Source: an uncultured Duganella sp.
Lineage (GTDB): Bacteria; Pseudomonadota; Gammaproteobacteria; Burkholderiales; Burkholderiaceae
DNA length: 41,146 nt
Direction: 5' to 3'
Assembly: GCA_946482635.1 (NCBI GenBank)
Contig: CAMLSG010000015.1
Coordinates: 1-41,146, forward strand
Positions within the stretch are counted from its first letter, which is position 1, and each line of letters begins with the position of its first letter. Below the pieces are notes generated by a model. That model worked only from the letters and a program-made list of their open reading frames with translations. It had not been told where the DNA came from and ran no database searches. The position numbers and the translations under genes are program-made. Positions 26,228 to 33,922 of this stretch are shown in pieces.

Positions 26228-27161
26228 AGCGGTTAAGTTTGCGCTGCCGCTCTTCACGCGGCGTATTGCCGAAAAGCGTACCGAAGGCGGTCGAAAAGTG
26301 CGATCCCGACGAGAACCCGCACATCAGCCCAACCTGCACTATGGAATGATTTGTTTCCAGAAGTAATTGCCGTGCCCGTTGCAGGCGCAGCTCCAGGTAG
26401 TAGCGCGAGGGCAGCGAGCCCAGGTACTGCTTGAACAGGCGTTCCAGCTGGCGCCGCGACAAGCCCACCAGCCCGGCGATATCGTCAGTCGACAGCGGCT
26501 CCTCGATATTGGCCTCCATCAGGGTCACCGCCTCCGACAGCTTGGGCTGCAGCGCCCCGAAGCGGGCCTGCAGGGCCACCCGCTGCCGCTCTTCCGACGA
26601 GCGCACCCGGTCGATGCAGAGAGCTTCCTTGATCTCGGCCTGCACGTTGGCGCCGAACAGCGCCTCGATCAGGGTCATGGAAAAATCGAGCGAGGCCGCC
26701 CCGCCGCAGCAGGAAATCAGCCGTCCATCGATCTCGAACAAGTTCGGTGTGAGTATGGCGCGCTCGGTCACATCCTCGGTTTCCGCATATAGCGCCCACG
26801 GCAGGGCGATGCGCGCGCCGCCGGCCGCACCGGTCTGGGCCAGCCACAGTACGCCGGCCCCTACCCCACCCCAATACTCCGCCTCGCGGCAACGCTCGAT
26901 CACCGCGCGCAGTTCGGCGTCGGCCGGACGCGCCGCCGCCTCGTCCGCGACGAGCAGGGCCAGTTGCCAGTCGCCGCCAATGCCGGTCACTTGCGACGGG
27001 GTCATGACGTCGAGCTGGAAACTGCCGTTCAGGATGCGCTGGGCCAGCCGCAAGGGCTGCACCAAACCGGACCAGGCCAGGCTGTCCGGCTCGCCCGCAT
27101 TCACCAGCAGCATGCGCAGCGGCTGCTCCCGGGTCAGGCGACTAAGTTGAGCAAATGACAT
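26226..27161 (-). CDS. argR: AraC-family arginine-responsive regulator, Pseudomonas ArgR-type
   Basis: A 311-aa protein with an N-terminal DJ-1/PfpI-like (glutamine amidotransferase-like) sensing domain (about 1-190) and a C-terminal AraC DNA-binding domain (about 214-311). The DNA-binding region closely resembles what I recall of P. aeruginosa ArgR: LMEANIEEPL, SRRQLERLFKQYL, YYLELRLQRARQLL, GLMCGFSSGSHFS, TPREERQ. That protein activates arginine catabolism and represses arginine synthesis in response to arginine. It is unrelated to the hexameric E. coli ArgR of the same name. The gene starts 3 nt after the EamA transporter stop and ends in repeat copy 4, just upstream of astC, its likely target. 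Confidence 0.9.
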   Translation of the reverse strand: MSFAQLSRLTREQPLRMLLVNAGEPDSLAWSGLVQPLRLAQRILNGSFQLDVMTPSQVTGIGGDWQLALLVADEAAARPADAELRAVIERCREAEYWGGVGAGVLWLAQTGAAGGARIALPWALYAETEDVTERAILTPNLFEIDGRLISCCGGAASLDFSMTLIEALFGANVQAEIKEALCIDRVRSSEERQRVALQARFGALQPKLSEAVTLMEANIEEPLSTDDIAGLVGLSRRQLERLFKQYLGSLPSRYYLELRLQRARQLLLETNHSIVQVGLMCGFSSGSHFSTAFGTLFGNTPREERQRKLNR

Positions 27162-27164
27162 CTT

Positions 27165-28082
27165 CTATTCAGGGACGAGCGCCGACGCCGGGCGCTCAGG
27201 GGTATTCCATTGGCTGACAATCATACCGGAGATCAACAGTACCGCGCCCAGCAGCTGCATCACGCCCATGGTCTCGCCCAGCCAGAAATAGCCGAAGATG
27301 GCCGCGCTGGCGGGTTCGAAGGCATAGATCACCGCCGCCTCGTTAGCGGTGGCATGGCTCTGGCCCCAGGTTTGCAGGGAAATAATGGCCGCCGTGGCAA
27401 TCACGCCCAGGTAAACCAGGTTCCATTTATAGGCCACCAGCCCCTGCCAGATGTAGGAGTAATAGTCCGACGCATCATGCGGCACGTCGATCACCCCGCG
27501 CGGCACTTCGCGCAGCAGGATCCACAGGCCGGCGAACAGGGCCACGGTCCAGATCTGGGCCACGGTCAGGGTCATCAGGCGCTCGACCTTGCGCGAGAAC
27601 TGCTCCATCACCTTGATGTAGAGGCCGAACAGGAAGGCCGCTGCCAGCGCCAGCGAATCGCCGCGGGTCCAGGTAAAGCTGCCCTCCCAGCACAAGGCAA
27701 ACAGGCCGCCCACCGCCAGGACCAGGGCCAGCACGATGCGCTTGTCCGGCCACTTGCCCATGGCAATGCCCAGCAGCGGCACCACCAGCACGTTCAGGCC
27801 GCAGATGAAGGCATTGCGGTTGGAGGAGGTCAGGCTCAGGCCTTCGACCTGGGTCAGGTAGCAGAAGAACAGCAGCACCCCGGCCAGGAAACCGTAATGC
27901 AGGTCGCGCCATTTGGCGCGCAACAGGAAGGGAGACAGCAATACACCGGCAATCGCGAAGCGCGACACCACGATCCAGTTGGCCGACAGGTTGTCGGTCA
28001 TATCCTTCATGGCCGGGAAAGTGGTGCCCCAGACGATGGTCACCACCAGCAGGGCGAGGATACCGCGTGCGTGCAGGGGCAT
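27165..28082 (-). CDS. EamA/DMT-family transporter
   Basis: A 305-aa protein with about ten hydrophobic segments in two halves, typical of the drug/metabolite transporter superfamily. It opens with ILALLVVTIVWGTTFPAMK and has the second-half NLVYLGVIATAAIISLQTWGQ and VIYAFEPASAAIFGYFWLGE. EamA proteins usually export amino acids or other metabolites across the inner membrane. Lying 3 nt before argR and in its operon, it could move arginine or an arginine-derived metabolite, but the substrate is inference. The start at 28082 is divergent from the MarR gene. Confidence 0.88.
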   Translation of the reverse strand: MPLHARGILALLVVTIVWGTTFPAMKDMTDNLSANWIVVSRFAIAGVLLSPFLLRAKWRDLHYGFLAGVLLFFCYLTQVEGLSLTSSNRNAFICGLNVLVVPLLGIAMGKWPDKRIVLALVLAVGGLFALCWEGSFTWTRGDSLALAAAFLFGLYIKVMEQFSRKVERLMTLTVAQIWTVALFAGLWILLREVPRGVIDVPHDASDYYSYIWQGLVAYKWNLVYLGVIATAAIISLQTWGQSHATANEAAVIYAFEPASAAIFGYFWLGETMGVMQLLGAVLLISGMIVSQWNTPERPASALVPE

Positions 28083-28099
28083 GGCATTCAGTACATCTT

Positions 28100-28122
28100 G
28101 TTATGAGTTTGCATATAGTAAC
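28100..28122. promoter_or_regulatory. Weak candidate MarR operator between divergent genes
   Basis: An imperfect 23-bp dyad with GTTA and TAAC ends and an AT-rich centre, in the middle of the 80-bp region between the EamA and MarR genes. Only about half of the arm positions are symmetric. Location is the main support: MarR proteins commonly bind such dyads in their own divergent promoter. Confidence 0.25.
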
Positions 28123-28148
28123 CGATGGAGGCCGAGGCTGGCGGGCGC

Positions 28149-28154
28149 TATAAT
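28149..28154 (+). promoter_or_regulatory. -10 box giving a likely leaderless MarR mRNA
   Basis: A perfect TATAAT whose 3' end is 8 nt before the MarR ATG (28163). Transcription normally starts about 7 nt after the -10 box, so the mRNA would begin at or next to the start codon. No Shine-Dalgarno is present. Confidence 0.6.
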
Positions 28155-28162
28155 CCGGTGTC

Positions 28163-28600
28163 ATGGGCGAACGATATTTGAAAAGCATCCGGCTGCTGGC
28201 CGAGTGCATGCAGGGTTTTGAGAGGTGGTCCGGCGAACATGTGCGCCAGCTTGGCCTCACCCACGCACAATTCGATATCATTGCCACATTGGGCAACACC
28301 GCGGGCATGAGCTACAAGGAGCTGGGCGAACGCACCCTGATCACCAAGGGCACCCTGACCGGCGTCATCGAACGCCTGGAACAGAAGGGCCTGGTGGAAC
28401 GGGAACGCAATGCCGACGACAAGCGCTCGTTCTTCGTGCGCCTGACGCCGGCGGGCGAACAGCTCTTCGCCGAGGTGTTTCCTGTTATTGTCGCTAAAGG
28501 CGTGCAGTTGTTTTCCGACTATAGCGACGCCGATTATGAAGCCCTGGAACGCACCCTGGCCGGGCTGAAGGCCACGATCAGTGCTGGTACACCACTATAA
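28163..28600 (+). CDS. MarR-family transcriptional regulator
   Basis: A 145-aa winged-helix protein. The DNA-binding core is visible: LTHAQFDIIATLGNTAGMSYKELGERTLITKGTLTGVIERLEQKGLVERERNADD-type arrangement, with the wing ending KRSFFVRLTPAG (about 85-100). MarR dimers repress genes until a small phenolic or oxidant ligand releases them. It is divergent from the EamA-argR pair, which is a plausible target along with itself; this is inference. The ATG lies 8 nt after a TATAAT with no ribosome-binding site, suggesting leaderless translation. A small acidic protein gene follows after 12 nt. Confidence 0.9.
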   Translation: MGERYLKSIRLLAECMQGFERWSGEHVRQLGLTHAQFDIIATLGNTAGMSYKELGERTLITKGTLTGVIERLEQKGLVERERNADDKRSFFVRLTPAGEQLFAEVFPVIVAKGVQLFSDYSDADYEALERTLAGLKATISAGTPL

Positions 28601-28612
28601 AGAACGAAAAGA

Positions 28613-28897
28613 ATGTTAAAGACTACCCTGCTGGACGGCATCAAGCCAGCCAAGTTCGACAAGCAAATCACCGGCAACCTGCTGCTGGAAAACACCAGTG
28701 CCGAGCTGGTGCGCAAGGAAAAACTGCTGATTGGCATCCGCAATGAAGACGGTGACATCTACCGCCTGATCGGCGCCACCAAGCACAACAGCTTTACCAA
28801 TGCCGTGGAAGAACTCGAAGACCTGGAACTGGTCGACGAGCTGGGAGATGTCGAAGGCACCGTGGAAGGGTGCGACGCCATCTTCGGTGAAGGCTAA
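28613..28897 (+). CDS. Small acidic protein, 94 aa, function unknown
   Basis: I do not recognise this gene. The product is soluble, without signal peptide or membrane span, and strongly acidic at its C-terminus (VEELEDLELVDELGDVEG). The N-terminal half, with KQITGNLLLENTSAELVRKEKLLIGI, looks like a short beta-rich fold. The start at 28613 has only a weak purine-rich AACGAAAAG upstream, so translation may be coupled to the MarR gene 12 nt before. Codon use resembles neighbouring genes, supporting a real gene rather than a chance frame. Confidence 0.65.
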   Translation: MLKTTLLDGIKPAKFDKQITGNLLLENTSAELVRKEKLLIGIRNEDGDIYRLIGATKHNSFTNAVEELEDLELVDELGDVEGTVEGCDAIFGEG

Positions 28898-28995
28898 GCC
28901 GGGCGCATAGCCAGTTTCAATGGGGACTGGCCCGGCTTGCGGAAAAATTCATCAAAATAACCACCCTGTCCTAGTTCCGCAGGGCAATTTCTGCT

Positions 28996-29001
28996 TATAA
29001 T
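28996..29001 (+). promoter_or_regulatory. -10 box giving a likely leaderless HDOD mRNA
   Basis: A perfect TATAAT ending 7 nt before the ATG at 29009, with only TTTTGGC between. Transcription would start at the start codon. No Shine-Dalgarno and no clear -35 box are visible. Confidence 0.6.
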
Positions 29002-29008
29002 TTTTGGC

Positions 29009-29845
29009 ATGGACAGACTGGAAGCCTTCAAAGCAATTGCAGCCCAAGCGGGCCGCGGTGAGCTCACTTTCCCCACCAATATCGACGCGTCGATCAAGCT
29101 TCAGCGCGCGCTGAACGATGACAACTGCCACATCGACCTGGCTGCCAAGCTGGTGCAGGCCGACCCGCTGCTGGCGGCGCGCACGGTGGCCATTGCCAAC
29201 TCGGTGGCCTACAACCGTTCCGGCATGGAGATTTCCAGCGTGAAGACAGCGGTGCAGCGCCTTGGCGTGCGCACCCTGCAGTCGCTGGTGACCTCGGTGA
29301 TCGTGCGCCAGCTCGGCACCAAGATCCGCAATCCCCTGCTCAAGGCCAAGGCCAACCAGCTATGGGAACACACGGCCCACGTGGCGGCACTGGCGCAGGT
29401 GATTGCACGGCGCGTGTCCCACGTCGATCCCGACACTGCCATGTTTGCCGGCATCGTGCACGAAGTGGGCGGCTTCTACATGCTGTCGCAAGCCGAAGCC
29501 TATCCGGAAGCGATGGAAGGCGATCCGGAAGAATGGACCACCCACGGCGAAGTGCCGATCGGCCGCGGCGTACTGCAAAAGCTGATGATCCCCGACAATG
29601 TGATGAAGGCCGTCGAAGCGATGTGGGAAGGCATGCGCGCCCTGCCGCCGGAGAACCTGGGCGACACGCTGCTGCTGGCCAACGACCTGTCCCCGATCGC
29701 CTCGCCGCTGCACGCCCGCCCGGGCGCGACCTCGGTCGCCGCCGCCAGCACCATCGACTTCGCAGTCGGCGACGGCACGCTGGCCACCATCATGGAAGAG
29801 TCGGCGGAAGAAGTGAAATCCCTCACCGCCGCCCTGCTTCACTGA
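29009..29845 (+). CDS. HDOD domain protein
   Basis: A 278-aa single-domain HDOD protein, related to HD-type phosphohydrolases but usually without complete metal-binding residues. Features are the N-terminal LTFPTNIDASIKLQRALND helix region, the block LAAKLVQADPLLAARTVAIANS, and AVQRLGVRTLQSLV, followed by TAHVAALAQVIARR and AGIVHEVGGFYML. HDOD proteins take part in signalling linked to motility, cyclic-di-GMP or stress, without a known enzymatic reaction. It appears monocistronic, with its own TATAAT box and a convergent FAD gene downstream. No other domain is attached. Confidence 0.9.
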   Translation: MDRLEAFKAIAAQAGRGELTFPTNIDASIKLQRALNDDNCHIDLAAKLVQADPLLAARTVAIANSVAYNRSGMEISSVKTAVQRLGVRTLQSLVTSVIVRQLGTKIRNPLLKAKANQLWEHTAHVAALAQVIARRVSHVDPDTAMFAGIVHEVGGFYMLSQAEAYPEAMEGDPEEWTTHGEVPIGRGVLQKLMIPDNVMKAVEAMWEGMRALPPENLGDTLLLANDLSPIASPLHARPGATSVAAASTIDFAVGDGTLATIMEESAEEVKSLTAALLH

Positions 29846-29850
29846 TTAAA

Positions 29851-29883
29851 GTCGGGGTCAGGTCCGGCAATCGGACATTTCTT
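29851..29883. other. Hairpin and repeat-like sequence between convergent genes
   Basis: The 44-nt gap between the HDOD and FAD genes contains GGGGTCAGG and then GTCCG-GCAAT-CGGAC (29862-29876), a 5-bp stem followed by ATTTCTT. It could be a weak terminator for the HDOD gene. The GGGGTCAGG word recalls the GGGTCAGACCC cores of the four AST-locus repeats, so it may be a relic of a related element. Confidence 0.35.
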
Positions 29884-29889
29884 GTCGAT

Positions 29890-31251
29890 TTACATGCAGG
29901 CACGGGCGATGGCGGCAGCAAACCGGCGCAGTTCCGGCACCGCTGTCGCTTCCCAGAAGCCGGCACGGAGCCAGGGGCCGATGTAGTAAAGGCCCGGCGT
30001 CGGCTTGCCATCCGCCCCGAGCACGGCGCAGTCGGCGCCCGTCTCGACGCCAAGGCCGAGTGCATCGGCCCGCATCAAGCCATCCGCCAATAGCTGCTGC
30101 ACCAGCGGCACGGCAGCGCGGCGCGGGCTGGCGCAACTGCCCGTGCAATTGATGATGCGGCCCGCGCGCAGCTCAATCCGTTCCTCGCCGCCGCGCGGCT
30201 GCACCTCCAGCACCGCCAGTTCAGCCTCGTCCCGTATGGCCAGCACCCGCCCCGCCGTCACCCGCAGCGCGCCGCGCTCCAGCGCCGCCGACAATTCCTG
30301 CTGTACCGTTGGCGGCAGCTGGTGCCGGTGCACGTCCCAATAGGGCCGCACATGGCGCAGGAAGCGCCGGCGCTCGGCCGCGGGCCAGGCTTGCCAGATA
30401 TCTGCTGCCTGATGGCGCACGGCCGCCAGCGCATCGTGCCAGTCCAGGCCCGTATCTTCCAGGCGTTCCACCTGCTGCATGAACGCGCGCATGGTTGCGC
30501 GGACAGTCGGCGCCGCGTCGCGCAGCAGGGCGCGGCCTGCCAGATGCCCGGATGGCGCTTTGTAAGGCTGCGGCAGCAGCCCATGGCGCGACAGCGCATG
30601 CACGCGTTGCGCCGGTTTGCGGCGCAGCAGCTGCAGCGCGATATCAACGGCAGTGAGTCCGCTCCCCAGCAACAGCACCGGCTCGTGCTCGCCGATTGTG
30701 GACAGCAAGTCGCCGCGCCACGGGTCCGCCACGTAGCGCGCATTGCCGGCCAGGCCGCCCTGCGCCACCTCCGGCGGTGGTGCGGGGAGATGGCCAAAGG
30801 CGAGCACTACCCGGTCCGCCTCGATGCAGCGGCCGTCTTCCAGCTCGGCAGCCAATCCGCCGCCCGGCATCGCCTGCAGCTTGCATACGCTGCCGCTGAT
30901 GCAATCGAGGGAGGCGTGGCGCGGTGCATTCGCCTGCGCCTGGCGCAGCGCCCATTCCAGGTAGTCGCCGTACACGCTGCGCGCGACGAACGAGCTGCCG
31001 GTCACCCGGCTGTCGCGCATCCCCGCATAGTGCACGAAGTGTTCCGGATCGTCGGGCAGCACGCTCATATTCGCCGCCACCACGTTAAGCACGTGCTGCG
31101 GGCTTTGCGTTCCGTACGCCATGCCGCGTGCCAGCCGCCCGCTGCGATTGAGAAGCAGCACCCGCACTGGCTGCCTTTCTGCAAGGCGCAGCATCTGTAT
31201 CGCGCACGCTACACCTGAAAAGCCCGCACCTACGATCAATACCGTGCGCAT
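29890..31251 (-). CDS. FAD/NAD(P)-binding oxidoreductase (YdhS-like)
   Basis: A 453-aa protein with an N-terminal dinucleotide-binding motif RTVLIVGAGFSG (GxGxxG at 8-13) and the FAD/NAD(P)-binding block SPQHVLNVVAANMS common in the YdhS-like group (COG4529 type). A second nucleotide-binding stretch is EPVLLLGSGLTAVDIALQLL (about 170-190). Its architecture resembles flavin monooxygenases, but the reaction is unknown. The ATG at 31251 is preferred; an in-frame ATG at 31266 is possible but would sit 4 nt from the promoter box. It is divergent from cysC, with which it shares a TATATA box. A role with the sulfation genes is only suggested by position. Confidence 0.82.
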   Translation of the reverse strand: MRTVLIVGAGFSGVACAIQMLRLAERQPVRVLLLNRSGRLARGMAYGTQSPQHVLNVVAANMSVLPDDPEHFVHYAGMRDSRVTGSSFVARSVYGDYLEWALRQAQANAPRHASLDCISGSVCKLQAMPGGGLAAELEDGRCIEADRVVLAFGHLPAPPPEVAQGGLAGNARYVADPWRGDLLSTIGEHEPVLLLGSGLTAVDIALQLLRRKPAQRVHALSRHGLLPQPYKAPSGHLAGRALLRDAAPTVRATMRAFMQQVERLEDTGLDWHDALAAVRHQAADIWQAWPAAERRRFLRHVRPYWDVHRHQLPPTVQQELSAALERGALRVTAGRVLAIRDEAELAVLEVQPRGGEERIELRAGRIINCTGSCASPRRAAVPLVQQLLADGLMRADALGLGVETGADCAVLGADGKPTPGLYYIGPWLRAGFWEATAVPELRRFAAAIARACM

Positions 31252-31270
31252 GCTGGCCCCCTGCATCGCG

Positions 31271-31278
31271 TATATAGT
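31271..31278. promoter_or_regulatory. Shared divergent -10 region (FAD gene and cysC)
   Basis: TATATAGT offers -10 boxes in both directions: TATAGT (31273-31278) ends 6 nt before the cysC ATG, and the symmetric TATATA (31271-31276) lies 19 nt from the FAD gene start on the other strand. The cysC mRNA would be leaderless. Confidence 0.45.
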
Positions 31279-31284
31279 CGCATC

Positions 31285-31968
31285 ATGGACTCCTTCCAAG
31301 TATCGCGCCGCGAGCGCGAGGAAATGCATGGCCATCGCGGCGCGGTGGTCTGGTTCACAGGCTTGTCCGGCGCCGGCAAGACAACGCTGGCGCGTGCCGT
31401 CGAAAGGCGCTTGTTCCACGCCGGCTGCCAGGCCGTGCTGCTGGACGGAGACAGCCTGCGCCAGGGCCTGTGCGCCGACCTTGGCTTTTCTCCTGAAGAC
31501 CGCAGCGAAAACCTGCGCCGTGCCGGTGAAACTGCCCGCCTGTTCGCCGACACCGGCATCATCGTTCTGGCCGCGTTCATCTCCCCGCTAAGCGCCGACC
31601 GGGCTCGCGTACGCGCCATGCAGGCCGCTGGAGACTTCATCGAGGCCTGGTGCAAGTGTCCGCTGGAAGTCTGCGAGCAGCGCGACGTCAAAGGCCTGTA
31701 TCGCCGCGCACGTGCCGGCGAAGTGCAGCAGTTCACCGGCGTCTCCGCTCCTTATGAAGCGCCACTGGCGCCTGAACTGTCGCTCGATACTGCCCGCGCC
31801 GGCTTGGCCGATTGCGTCGAACTGGTGCTGGCCGAGTTACGCTCACGCGGCGTACTGCGCGCGCCGGGCAGCAGTTCGTCCAGCAGCTCGAGGCAGATGC
31901 GAGCCGCCTGGTCGCCCGCATCCAGTTCCGAGTGCCACGCCGATACCGACACGGCCACCAAGGGATAG
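31285..31968 (+). CDS. cysC: Adenylylsulfate (APS) kinase with read-through tail
   Basis: A 227-aa APS kinase. The P-loop is TGLSGAGKTT (25-34), LDGDSLRQGL (53-62) binds APS, SPEDRSENLRR (69-79) is characteristic, and AFISP holds the conserved acceptor-site serine (Ser100). It phosphorylates APS to PAPS, the sulfate donor for sulfotransferases. The normal fold ends near residue 191 (31857). Residues 192-227 form a Ser-rich, low-complexity tail encoded opposite the ureohydrolase gene, so the original stop seems lost. It stands alone without cysD or cysN; a sulfotransferase lies in the convergent operon, suggesting dedicated PAPS supply. The ATG is 6 nt after a -10 box without a ribosome-binding site. 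Confidence 0.92.
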   Translation: MDSFQVSRREREEMHGHRGAVVWFTGLSGAGKTTLARAVERRLFHAGCQAVLLDGDSLRQGLCADLGFSPEDRSENLRRAGETARLFADTGIIVLAAFISPLSADRARVRAMQAAGDFIEAWCKCPLEVCEQRDVKGLYRRARAGEVQQFTGVSAPYEAPLAPELSLDTARAGLADCVELVLAELRSRGVLRAPGSSSSSSSRQMRAAWSPASSSECHADTDTATKG

Positions 31969-32681
31969 TCGCGCAGGCAGCGGAACAGTTCCGCCATCTC
32001 TTCCACTCTCGGCCCGGCAGGCACATGGTATTTGAGCGCCGGCATGCGCTGGGCTTCGTCCAGCACGTCGGTATCGAAATGCACGTAGAGTGTTTCATGC
32101 GTCGACAGGTTGCCCAGCACCTGGTCCAGCGTGCAGCGCACGATGGCCGATCGCGCCAATGCCACATCTTCACCCGGGTCAAGGTCGCGCGCGTCGGACA
32201 GCAGCACCAGCTCTTCCGGATAAGGACGCATGCCGACCGCGTCCCGCAGCGCGGTGATGCTGTCGCGCCGGTTCTGGCGCCGGTCCTGGCGGCCGACCAG
32301 CATCGCCAGCGGCATGCCGCCCAGGTACTGCGTATGGGTGGTGGCCCAGGTATGGAAATCGCCATGCGCGTCGAGCCAGAGCATGCGCTGCGGTTCGCGG
32401 CCGGCGCGCTGCAGGCCCGCCATCACGCCCATGGTCGATACGCAGTCGCCGGAGATGCTGACCGGAAGCTCGCCCGCTGCCACCGCTGCTTCAACATGCT
32501 CCGCCAGCACGGCGTACACGCGGCCCATGCTGCGCATCTGTTCATCCTTGTCCACCAGTTCGGTGGCGGTCGATTGCGGCGACTGCAACACCGCCCAAGG
32601 GTGTGGGTCGATTATCTGCACACGCTGCAAGCCGTCGCGGCGCTTGCCCATCAGGTAAGGTACCAGCAGGCGGCGGATCAT
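31752..32681 (-). CDS. Arginase/agmatinase-fold (ureohydrolase-like) protein with altered metal site
   Basis: A 309-aa protein of the ureohydrolase superfamily. Metal motifs: SGDCVSTMG (Cys80 where arginases have His in GGDHS), LDAHGDFH (Asp104, His106, Asp108, His110) and VHFDTDVLD (Asp203, Asp205). Five of six manganese ligands are kept. Known superfamily activities cleave guanidino or amidino groups, but the Cys change makes the reaction uncertain. The ATG at 32681 overlaps the sulfotransferase stop as ATGA. The fold should end near residue 274; the last 35 residues are Ser-rich and antisense to the end of cysC, giving a 217-bp tail-to-tail overlap. A longer upstream frame is antisense-like within the sulfotransferase gene and was rejected. 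Confidence 0.8.
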   Translation of the reverse strand: MIRRLLVPYLMGKRRDGLQRVQIIDPHPWAVLQSPQSTATELVDKDEQMRSMGRVYAVLAEHVEAAVAAGELPVSISGDCVSTMGVMAGLQRAGREPQRMLWLDAHGDFHTWATTHTQYLGGMPLAMLVGRQDRRQNRRDSITALRDAVGMRPYPEELVLLSDARDLDPGEDVALARSAIVRCTLDQVLGNLSTHETLYVHFDTDVLDEAQRMPALKYHVPAGPRVEEMAELFRCLRDYPLVAVSVSAWHSELDAGDQAARICLELLDELLPGARSTPRERNSASTSSTQSAKPARAVSSDSSGASGAS

Positions 32682-33922
32682 TGCCACTGCTCCGGCGCCG
32701 CGCCATAGCCCAGCGCGTGCATCATGTCGGCCACCTCCGTCCGCTGCGCCAACGGCAGCAGCTGGCTGCTGCGCTTGCGCCAGCGGCCCGGCGCGGGAGC
32801 CTCGGTGGCCATCGTCACAGGCAGCTCCGGCGGCTGCGGCATCGGCGGCAGGCCAAGCCATTCGCAGGTTCGCTCCAGCACGCCCGCCGGGTCGGCCAGG
32901 AAGGCTTCGAAGCGCACCGGCAGCGCGGCTACTCCGCTTTCGATGATATGGCGGTGGCAGGACAGCCACTGGTTCAGGCATACCTCCTCCAGCGGCGCAT
33001 TGATATAGCTGCGCCAGTTCGGCGGCAAGTCGAATTTCCACCAGCGCTCGCCGCCCACGCATTGTTCCGAATAGCCGCCAATCGCCAGCGTCACGCCATG
33101 CTTCTGCATATCGTGGGCATGGAAGCCCACCGGCGACAGCCAGCCGTCGATCAGGCCATTGACGCATGCAGCAACGCTGCGTACCAGGTGCAGGTAGCGC
33201 ACCTGCGCTTGCGGGAACAGCTCTTCATAGAAGCCGGAGCGGTACGCATCGGACGGCGTCTTGAACAGCAGAACCTTATTCGCAGCATCGTCCTCGGTGA
33301 AATGCCTTGCATGCATGGCCGGCGACACGAAGGGCGGCTCTTCGATCTTCGCCGCTTCGCTGAACGGGCGGCGCTCCCCAGGTCCCTGGCCGCCGTCGTA
33401 GTAATCGCAGCGCCACGGTTCGCGCCAGAACACGGCGCCCAGCACGGCGCGCTGCAATTCCTGCTCGCTCGGTGGATTGGCCGCCCGGCTGAACAGCAAT
33501 GCCTCGTCGAGTGCGCGCTCCATCTGGGCATGGGCCGGCGATTGCGCGAACAGCGCAGGGAACTGCAACAGGAGGCGCTTGCGCCAGCGTGCCTTCAGTT
33601 CCGGCAAAGGCGCGATGCCCCCTTCCGGCACGGTCAGGCTGTCAAAGATTTCGTCGGCCAGTGCGTCGGCATTGCGCAGGTGTGCGATGGCGTCGCTGCC
33701 GCATGCGGGATCGTAGCCGAAACCGTTGCCGCTCAAAGCCAGGAAAGGCTCCGCTTCGCCATCGAGGCTGGCGATGCCGGGATGGCGCGCCAGCACCGAC
33801 TTGAACAGGGTCGATCCAGAACGCGAGCTGGTGAGGATGACTGCGACACGCCTCACCTGTGCACGCCAGGGCGCGTGCGGCACGGCCCGCAACTGGCGGA
33901 TGGTGTCAATCAGGCCGTCCAT
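32678..33922 (-). CDS. PAPS-dependent sulfotransferase family protein
   Basis: A 414-aa protein with the two PAPS-binding signatures: the 5'-phosphosulfate loop ILTSSRSGSTLF (29-40) and the 3'-phosphate motif LHLVRSVAACVNG (244-256, Arg248 and Ser249). Typical for bacterial sulfotransferases acting on small molecules, lipids or glycans; no signal peptide or membrane span is seen. It overlaps the upstream methyltransferase gene by 17 nt and the downstream ureohydrolase by 4 nt (ATGA), so the three are translationally coupled. CysC, which makes PAPS, is encoded convergently next to them. Acceptor unknown. Confidence 0.85.
   Translation of the reverse strand: MDGLIDTIRQLRAVPHAPWRAQVRRVAVILTSSRSGSTLFKSVLARHPGIASLDGEAEPFLALSGNGFGYDPACGSDAIAHLRNADALADEIFDSLTVPEGGIAPLPELKARWRKRLLLQFPALFAQSPAHAQMERALDEALLFSRAANPPSEQELQRAVLGAVFWREPWRCDYYDGGQGPGERRPFSEAAKIEEPPFVSPAMHARHFTEDDAANKVLLFKTPSDAYRSGFYEELFPQAQVRYLHLVRSVAACVNGLIDGWLSPVGFHAHDMQKHGVTLAIGGYSEQCVGGERWWKFDLPPNWRSYINAPLEEVCLNQWLSCHRHIIESGVAALPVRFEAFLADPAGVLERTCEWLGLPPMPQPPELPVTMATEAPAPGRWRKRSSQLLPLAQRTEVADMMHALGYGAAPEQWQ

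Noticed and set aside
32682..33167. N-terminal extension of the ureohydrolase-like gene by 162 codons
   Set aside because: The extension runs out of frame within the sulfotransferase gene on the same strand and is compositionally unlike protein; the ATG at 32681 overlapping the upstream stop as ATGA is the natural start.
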